64,000 bases of DNA from Levilactobacillus humaensis (GTDB lineage: Bacteria; Bacillota; Bacilli; Lactobacillales; Lactobacillaceae), in NCBI RefSeq assembly GCF_024345185.1, contig NZ_BROB01000002.1, positions 1-64,000 of the forward strand, read 5' to 3'. The translations under genes were made by a program, and so were the position numbers. How positions within the stretch are numbered: position 1 is the first letter of the stretch; every line of letters starts with the position of its first letter. The notes beneath the pieces are model-generated. The model ran no database searches. It saw only the letters and a list, made by a program, of their open reading frames with translations, and was not told the origin of the DNA. Shown one piece after another: positions 59,038-64,000 of this stretch.

Positions 59038-59376
59038 ATGACCACGACGCAAATGAAACTCGCGGCCGACCAATTCGACCTTATGGCAGCCGGCACCAAA
59101 ACCATTGAAATTCGCCTCCATGATCCCAAACGCCAGGCCATTCGGGTCGGCGATGTGATTCGCTTCGTTAATCTCGCCGATGCCAGACGGGTTCTGGAAA
59201 AACAAGTCCGTGGCTATCGGTTATTCCCAACCTTTGCGGCCCTCTATCAAGCCTATTCTCCAGTTAGCGTGGGAAGTCAGCCGATGGACAGTGTGGACCA
59301 GATGGTACAGGCAACCTATACGATTTATACGCCGGAACAGGAACGCCGGTGGGGTGTGATGGCGATTGAATTTTGA
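59038..59376 (+). CDS. ASCH-domain protein
   Basis: A 112-aa protein with the ASCH (PUA-like) fold: MKLAADQFDLMAAGTKTIEIRL (start of the domain with the GxKxxExR-like pattern, GTKTIEIR), VGDVIRFVNL and YTPEQERRWGVMAIEF. ASCH proteins bind RNA or act as small amidohydrolases. SD AAGGAGG precedes ATG. Followed by a bidirectional terminator. Confidence 0.9.
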   Translation: MTTTQMKLAADQFDLMAAGTKTIEIRLHDPKRQAIRVGDVIRFVNLADARRVLEKQVRGYRLFPTFAALYQAYSPVSVGSQPMDSVDQMVQATYTIYTPEQERRWGVMAIEF

Positions 59377-59390
59377 CTGGCTTGCACGCA

Positions 59391-59433
59391 AAAAGAGAGG
59401 GACTGTGGTGATTGCCACGGTCCCTCTCTTCTT
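59391..59433. terminator. bidirectional terminator
   Basis: Stem AGAGAGGGACTGTGG / CCACGGTCCCTCTCT (one wobble), T-rich plus-strand side and T run on the minus strand. Ends the ASCH gene and the P-type ATPase gene. Confidence 0.9.
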
Positions 59434-59446
59434 TGAATTTATATGG

Positions 59447-59568
59447 TCGAAACGTGTGACAGCGGGCAGCTGGCTCCGCTTAAGCCTGATAACCACCTAA
59501 TCCAAGTGCGGGATTAGGTGGTTATCAGGCTTAATGCTCACCGACTACCGCCCGCTGTCACACTCTTA
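59447..59568 (-). repeat. family II hairpin repeat, copy 5
   Basis: P1 GTGTGACAGCGGGC/GCCCGCTGTCACAC (14 perfect bp); P3 GCCTGATAACCACCTAATCC with the matching GGATTAGGTGGTTATCAGGC, a 20-bp perfect stem; tip CCAAGTGCGGG. Its end overlaps the stop codon of the P-type ATPase at 59566-59568. Confidence 0.9.
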
Positions 59569-62313
59569 AATATTTCGTTGTTCTCTCTGAACAATACTAT
59601 TATCCAACCGATGGCGAATTGCCTTGGCAATTTCCGTCACGATGAGGACGACTGCCCCCGCCATGATTGGGATTCCCCAACCATAGTGGAAGTTAACCGA
59701 CGTGGTGTGGAAGACACTCTGCATGGCTGGCCAGTAAATAATGCCGGCCTGTAGAACCAACAGAATGGCCACAATCACGAAGCTCATCTTGTTGCGGAAG
59801 AAGTACTTCGACAGAACCGGGTGATCATTTTGCAAGTTGAAGAGGTAGAAGACCTTCCCGAAGATGATGACGTTTAACGTCATGGTACTGCCGATGACGG
59901 CCGACAATCCTTGGGACGTCAGGAGGTCGTAGGCAAACATCCCCAGCCCTGAAATCAGGAGGGAGACGTAGGCCACCTCAAACATATCAAGCTTCGATAA
60001 AATCCCGCGGGTGACATCTCGGGGCCCCCGCTTCATGATCCCACTCTCGGCAGGCTCGAAGATAAAGGCGAACTGGATCGTCAAGGCGGACACCATGTTA
60101 ATCCACAACAGTTGTGTTGGGAACAGTGGCAGCTCTTGATCCATCAGGATACTGAGGACCACGATTAGCCCTTCGGCAAAACTAGTTGGCAAGAGGAATC
60201 GAATCGTTTTACGAATGTTATCGAAGACGTGGCGACCCTCACGGACGGCCCCCAGGATCGAGGTGAAGTCATCATCGGCCAGCACCATATCGGCGGAGTC
60301 CTTGGCGACGTCGGTTCCCCGAATCCCCATGGCGACCCCAATATCGGCTTGCTTCAAGGCAGGCGCATCGTTGACCCCGTCACCGGTCATGGAAACCACA
60401 TGACCCCGCTGTTGCTGCGCCTTCACGATCCGTAATTTATCGGCGGGGGTGGTCCGGGCAAACACCGTGTACTGGTCAATCTTAGCGGCCAATTCGTCGT
60501 CACTCAATTGTGCCAACTCAGGTCCGGTAATGGCCTTCGCCTTTTCGGACAGGTTCAACTGCTGGGCAATTGCGGCCGCGGTCTCGGGGTCATCCCCCGT
60601 GATCATCTTAACCTTGATTCCGGCATAGCGGAGTTGCTTAACGGCATCCGCCACCCCAGGACGTGGGGGATCAATGATCCCCGCCATCCCGGCCAGATGG
60701 AAGTTCTGCCCGATAGGCAGGTCATCCACTTCATCGGCGTCGGCTGCCACAGGTTGATACCCTAAGGCGACAACCCGTTTCCCCTGTTGCGTCAACTGAG
60801 AAATCCGCGCTTGCCAGGCGTCTTGATCGACGGTCTGGCCTTGATCAGTCATCAAACGCATCAGGGTTTGTGGCGCCCCCTTAACCAGCAAATACCGTTG
60901 GTCACGGTGGTCTACCAGTCGTGCAGAATAACGAATGGCCGAATCGAATGGCAATGAGTCAATCTCCTGGGGTGCGGGATCGGTGCCGACTAGCTTGTGG
61001 TACAGCGCGGTCAAGGCCCCATCGGTTGGCTCTCCGGTCAGAACCCACTGCCCATCTTCCTCATGGAACTGGGCGTCGGAGGTCTGGCCGGCAATCTGAA
61101 CCAACCACTCGAGGTCGGTATCGTCACGCCAGGCCACCGTCTGGCCTTCGTCATTTTCAACCTGGCCGGTCGCGTCGTACCCGACACCGGAAACGGTGTA
61201 GGTGTCAGCGGCGGTCAGCACATCCGTCACGGTCATTTCATTTTTCGTCAACGTCCCGGTCTTGTCGGTGTTAACAATGTCGACGGCCCCAAGAGTTTCC
61301 ACGGCGGGTAACGTCTTCACAATCACATTCTGCTTGGTCATCGCCTGCGTTCCCATGGCCAGGACCACCGACGTACTAGCCGGCAGACCTTCGGGCATCG
61401 AGCCCACCACCATCGTAATCACGGCAATCAACAAGGTTGGTAGGCTGTAAACGTGGGTAATCATCCCCAGGATAAAGAGCAAGACTGCCGCCACCAAGAT
61501 GGCAATCGACAGACCAAGCCCCAAGCCATTGAGGTTCTGCATTAGAGGTGTTTGTTGTTGCTTAACTTCGGCCACGTTCTGTTGGATATGACCGATCTCG
61601 GTGTCGGCACCCGTCACCGTCACAATACCTCGGCCGGACCCACTGGTCACGGCCGTCGAGGCGAAGGCCTGGTTCGACCGTTCGGCCAGCGCTAGATTAG
61701 CGTCGGGTAAGGGATCCTCGCCCTTGTTGACCGAGTCGGTTTCCCCAGTTAGCGCAGATTCCTGAATCTTCAGGTTATCTGCATCGATCAGCCGCAGGTC
61801 GGCAGGCACGGTATCCCCTGCCTCCAGCTGGACGATATCTCCCTTCACCAATTCACGGGAAGGTAGCGTGATCTTCTGACCATCGCGAAAGACGACGGCC
61901 TCGGAGACCAGCAGGGCCTTAATTTTATCGAGGGCGTTATCCGCCGATTTTTCTTGGAAGTAACCGATAAAGGCGTTCGCGATAATCACCAGTCCGATAA
62001 CGATTGAGTCGGAGTAGTGGTGCATGAAGAAGGTGAGCAAGGCGGCACCCGCCAGGATATAGATGATACTGTTGTTGAACTGTTTCAAGAAACGTAAGAG
62101 GTTCGATTGTTTCTTAGCGGTCAACTCGTTAGGCCCGTCCGCACGCAGTCTTTGCTGCGCCTCGTCGGTCGTGAGCCCGGCATCCCTATCGGTAGCGAAT
62201 TCGGTTAACAGATCTGATGTTGATTTTTGCCAAAGCGACTCCTGACTGGGTCCAGGGTCGGTGGTTTCAGTTTCGGTGGTCGTGGTGACAGTTGCTTCTG
62301 TTTCTTGTGCCAT
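59566..62313 (-). CDS. cation-transporting P-type ATPase (P2 type)
   Basis: A 915-aa ion pump of the Ca2+/Na+-type P2 subfamily: acidic, Thr-rich N-terminal extension (1-25), cation-ATPase N domain (WQKSTSDLLTEFATDRDAGLT), actuator LTGETDSVNKG, ion-site helix SMPEGLPAST, phosphorylation site NTDKTGTLTKNEM, hinge MTGDGVNDAPALKQADIG, and four C-terminal helices (about 690-900). The ion is unknown; PEGL suggests calcium or a related cation. The stop codon is shared with a family II hairpin. Confidence 0.93.
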   Translation of the reverse strand: MAQETEATVTTTTETETTDPGPSQESLWQKSTSDLLTEFATDRDAGLTTDEAQQRLRADGPNELTAKKQSNLLRFLKQFNNSIIYILAGAALLTFFMHHYSDSIVIGLVIIANAFIGYFQEKSADNALDKIKALLVSEAVVFRDGQKITLPSRELVKGDIVQLEAGDTVPADLRLIDADNLKIQESALTGETDSVNKGEDPLPDANLALAERSNQAFASTAVTSGSGRGIVTVTGADTEIGHIQQNVAEVKQQQTPLMQNLNGLGLGLSIAILVAAVLLFILGMITHVYSLPTLLIAVITMVVGSMPEGLPASTSVVLAMGTQAMTKQNVIVKTLPAVETLGAVDIVNTDKTGTLTKNEMTVTDVLTAADTYTVSGVGYDATGQVENDEGQTVAWRDDTDLEWLVQIAGQTSDAQFHEEDGQWVLTGEPTDGALTALYHKLVGTDPAPQEIDSLPFDSAIRYSARLVDHRDQRYLLVKGAPQTLMRLMTDQGQTVDQDAWQARISQLTQQGKRVVALGYQPVAADADEVDDLPIGQNFHLAGMAGIIDPPRPGVADAVKQLRYAGIKVKMITGDDPETAAAIAQQLNLSEKAKAITGPELAQLSDDELAAKIDQYTVFARTTPADKLRIVKAQQQRGHVVSMTGDGVNDAPALKQADIGVAMGIRGTDVAKDSADMVLADDDFTSILGAVREGRHVFDNIRKTIRFLLPTSFAEGLIVVLSILMDQELPLFPTQLLWINMVSALTIQFAFIFEPAESGIMKRGPRDVTRGILSKLDMFEVAYVSLLISGLGMFAYDLLTSQGLSAVIGSTMTLNVIIFGKVFYLFNLQNDHPVLSKYFFRNKMSFVIVAILLVLQAGIIYWPAMQSVFHTTSVNFHYGWGIPIMAGAVVLIVTEIAKAIRHRLDNSIVQREQRNI

Positions 62314-62587
62314 GTAATGGGGTCATCCTTTCTTAGATGAAATAAATTTAGCGGTCAGGAATTGGGAGTGCAATCAAACGGTCGTGCAAGACGTCCACCT
62401 CCAGTTTTAATGTTAAGTTAATTAATTCTACCAAGGTTTTTAAACAATTGCACCCAATTAGCGGGTAATGCAATCTAAATTTAACATATAGACGTAACCA
62501 ATAGGGGTGCTAACCAAATGAATGGCTTTCCCTTTCGGCGTGCTTCCCCTAAGATAGAACTAACTCTAAAGAATAGGACTGATTGCG
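62314..62587. other. divergent promoter region
   Basis: Between the P-type ATPase and the quinone-oxidoreductase-like gene. AT-rich, with an imperfect inverted repeat ATTGCACCC / GGGTAATGCAAT (about 62444-62472) that could be an operator. Confidence 0.4.
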
Positions 62588-63577
62588 ATGCAAGCATGGA
62601 CAATTATGGGACACGGTCCTCACGACCTTGACGATGTCCGGCAATTAGAAATTGCCACCCCCACTCCGGGACCTGGTGAACTGCTCATCCAGGTGGGCGC
62701 GGTAGGTCTGAACCCAGCCGACTACAAGGTCATTGAGAATGGCACCTGGAATGACCCGCACGTCATCGGCATGGATGCTGCGGGTATTGTGGCGGGACTT
62801 GGTCGCGGCGTCACCGACTTTACTGTGGGTGATCGGGTCTTCTATCACGGTGATCTCCGCCGAGCTGGGAGCCTGGCCACCTACACGATCACCACGAGTC
62901 AAAGTGTGGCCCACCTGCCGGTCAACGTCAGTCTGGATGCGGCCGCTGCGAGTCTATGCGGCACCCTGACAGCCTACCAGGCCTTGCACCGCAAGGCGAA
63001 CTTGACCACCGCTAAAAGTGTGTTGATTCACGCTGGGGGCGGTGCCGTCGGGCTGGCCGCCTTACAATTTGCCCACCAACTTGGCCTCCAAACGATCACA
63101 ACCACCTCTGACCGTAAGCGCGCTCTAGTTGAACGCGTCGGGGCAGACGTCATCATTGACTATCATCAAACTGATGTCACCCAGGCTGTCTTGGCTGCCA
63201 CCAACGGCCGTGGTGTCGACGTCAGCCTCAATACGCTCGGAGGTGAGACCATAGCTGAAGATGTCGTCAGAATGGCCTACAACGGCCAAATTATCGCCAT
63301 TGGCGACGGGATGCCGGCCCACTTCGACTTCGACGCCCGGGCCCTGAGCCTGAGTCGTTCCGGGTTGGGTGGCGTCTACCGTTCCGCGGATCCCGTGGGT
63401 ATCCACGATCTGGCCGTCATGGCGACCGCAGTTGGCAAACAACTGGCTAGCGGCACGCTTGATCCGGTAATTGGAGCCACCCTGTCCTTTAACCAGGCTG
63501 TCATTGGGTTAAAGCATCTGAAGCATGACGAAAACCTGGGGAAATTGGTGGTTCATGTGGATAGTTCGCTTAAATAA
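62588..63577 (+). CDS. zinc-independent MDR/quinone oxidoreductase-like protein
   Basis: A 329-aa medium-chain dehydrogenase/reductase: GroES-like N domain (PGPGELLIQVGAVGLNPADYKVIE), DAAGIV in the usual place, and the nucleotide motif HAGGGAVGLAALQFA. No zinc-ligand Cys/His set, so it is a quinone oxidoreductase or enoyl-reductase type using NADPH. Probably detoxifies quinones or reactive carbonyls. Single gene; a cloverleaf repeat begins 18 bp past the stop. Confidence 0.9.
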   Translation: MQAWTIMGHGPHDLDDVRQLEIATPTPGPGELLIQVGAVGLNPADYKVIENGTWNDPHVIGMDAAGIVAGLGRGVTDFTVGDRVFYHGDLRRAGSLATYTITTSQSVAHLPVNVSLDAAAASLCGTLTAYQALHRKANLTTAKSVLIHAGGGAVGLAALQFAHQLGLQTITTTSDRKRALVERVGADVIIDYHQTDVTQAVLAATNGRGVDVSLNTLGGETIAEDVVRMAYNGQIIAIGDGMPAHFDFDARALSLSRSGLGGVYRSADPVGIHDLAVMATAVGKQLASGTLDPVIGATLSFNQAVIGLKHLKHDENLGKLVVHVDSSLK

Positions 63578-63594
63578 TTAGAAACGCTAAAAAG

Positions 63595-63776
63595 GCCGCC
63601 TGCGGCTGCCAGGGATTACGCCTGCTGTGGGGACGCTTCAGCCCTTTGGGCTTCTCGCTCGATTTGAAGCCCCGCCAAGAACGCGAGTCTCCAAAGTCGC
63701 CCGTACTGTAAGGCCGAGAAAAACACTCGGTCTAACAGTACCGCCACGGCTGGCTCCATCCCTGACCTCCTCCGGC
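63595..63776 (+). repeat. family I cloverleaf repeat, copy 16 (subtype A)
   Basis: Sense, 18 bp after the stop codon and before the terminator at 63928. Arm a AGCCC-TTT-GGGCT (copy 14: AGCCTGG/CCAGGCT) and arm c GTACTGT/ACAGTAC (copy 14: GTGATGT/ACATCAC) are compensated; the closing stem reads GCCAGGGAT/ATCCCTGAC. Confidence 0.92.
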
Positions 63777-63927
63777 TATGATTGTTTTTATCCATTATGA
63801 TTAGCTCCCAATAATCATCACTAGTCACTTCTGATCAAATGCGTCGATCACTTACCAAACTCATACTGTTTCCAAAATTTTTGATCTTCATTGACGTAAA
63901 CTGATCTTAATGCCATCTGGCCTAACT

Positions 63928-63978
63928 AAAAACAGCACCAGCTACTTGGACCTCAGTCCACCTAGCTGGTGCTGTTTT
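63928..63978. terminator. bidirectional terminator
   Basis: Perfect 16-bp stem AAAACAGCACCAGCTA / TAGCTGGTGCTGTTTT enclosing a small GGAC/GTCC hairpin. It ends the MDR gene transcript after the repeat. Confidence 0.9.
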
Positions 63979-64000
63979 CTTCCGGTGCGGGTCTCATGCC

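Noticed and set aside
19215-59568. Family II hairpins as ordinary terminators
   Set aside because: They lack a T run after the stem, separate standard terminators lie beyond or before them, and the internal loop sequences are conserved, which terminators do not need.
9925-63776. CRISPR array or tandem repeat interpretation of the dispersed repeats
   Set aside because: The copies are 160-190 bp, widely separated and in both orientations, with no regular short spacers or cas genes.
9925-63776. Cloverleaf repeats as tRNA genes or tRNA-like genes
   Set aside because: The closing stem and arms are much longer than in tRNA and no anticodon, D- or T-loop motifs are present. No tRNA or rRNA gene was found in the window.

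Overview
The window is a chromosomal segment of a low-GC-phylum Gram-positive bacterium, almost certainly a member of the Lactobacillaceae with fairly GC-rich coding sequence (by eye about 50-55% G+C). The evidence is a WxL/DUF916-DUF3324 surface-protein operon, a C69 dipeptidase, LtrA, oleate hydratase, an OatA-type O-acetyltransferase, a CopY/CopB copper module, strong AGGAGG ribosome binding sites and TTGACA/TATAAT promoters. A Levilactobacillus-like species would fit, but that is inference only.

Layout. 1-4.9 kb: one end of an IS3-type element, then a minus-strand surface operon (WxL protein, DUF916/DUF3324 protein, small LPQTN protein, frameshifted large WxL protein). 5-9 kb: an unrecognised zinc-motif protein and a short UvrA-like ATPase. 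9-13 kb: YagU-like protein, GPH sugar symporter, MarR regulator with a divergent 81-residue protein. 13.9-16.4 kb: PadR plus DUF4097-type protein, signal peptidase I. 17-23 kb: oleate hydratase, a two-repeat secreted protein, an OatA-like acyltransferase. 23.5-29.5 kb (plus strand): adenosine deaminase, a degenerate tyrosine recombinase, polysaccharide deacetylase, a 30-residue membrane peptide, L,D-transpeptidase, a large membrane protein. 29.5-43.6 kb: an accessory redox region with four regulators, aldo/keto reductases, ABM, SDR and amidohydrolase proteins, acetyltransferases, two DUF2255 proteins and CoA-disulfide reductase/rhodanese. 44-52 kb: ABC exporter, D-Ala-D-Ala carboxypeptidase, copper repressor and CopB. 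52-64 kb: secreted proteins, EamA transporter, C69 dipeptidase, ASCH protein, P-type ATPase and a quinone-oxidoreductase-like protein. Much of the content is cell-envelope biogenesis and stress or redox handling.

The most striking content is non-coding. Two dispersed families of structured repeats fill most intergenic gaps. Family I (16 copies, about 160-190 bp) is a cloverleaf: a closing stem of 9-18 bp around three hairpin arms. It has conserved ends (GCCTGCGG / CCTCCGGC) and arm sequences that differ between copies but keep pairing. Twelve of 16 copies follow a stop codon in the sense direction, several of them between the stop codon and a visible terminator. Family II (5 copies, about 123 bp) is a long hairpin with conserved internal-loop motifs (GAGCATTAAC / GTTAAGCGGAG, CCCGnnCTTGG) between freely covarying stems. 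Three copies abut the stop codon of a minus-strand gene and precede its terminator. I recognise neither family. They look like mobile or selected structured RNA/ssDNA elements and are the best candidates here for something undescribed.
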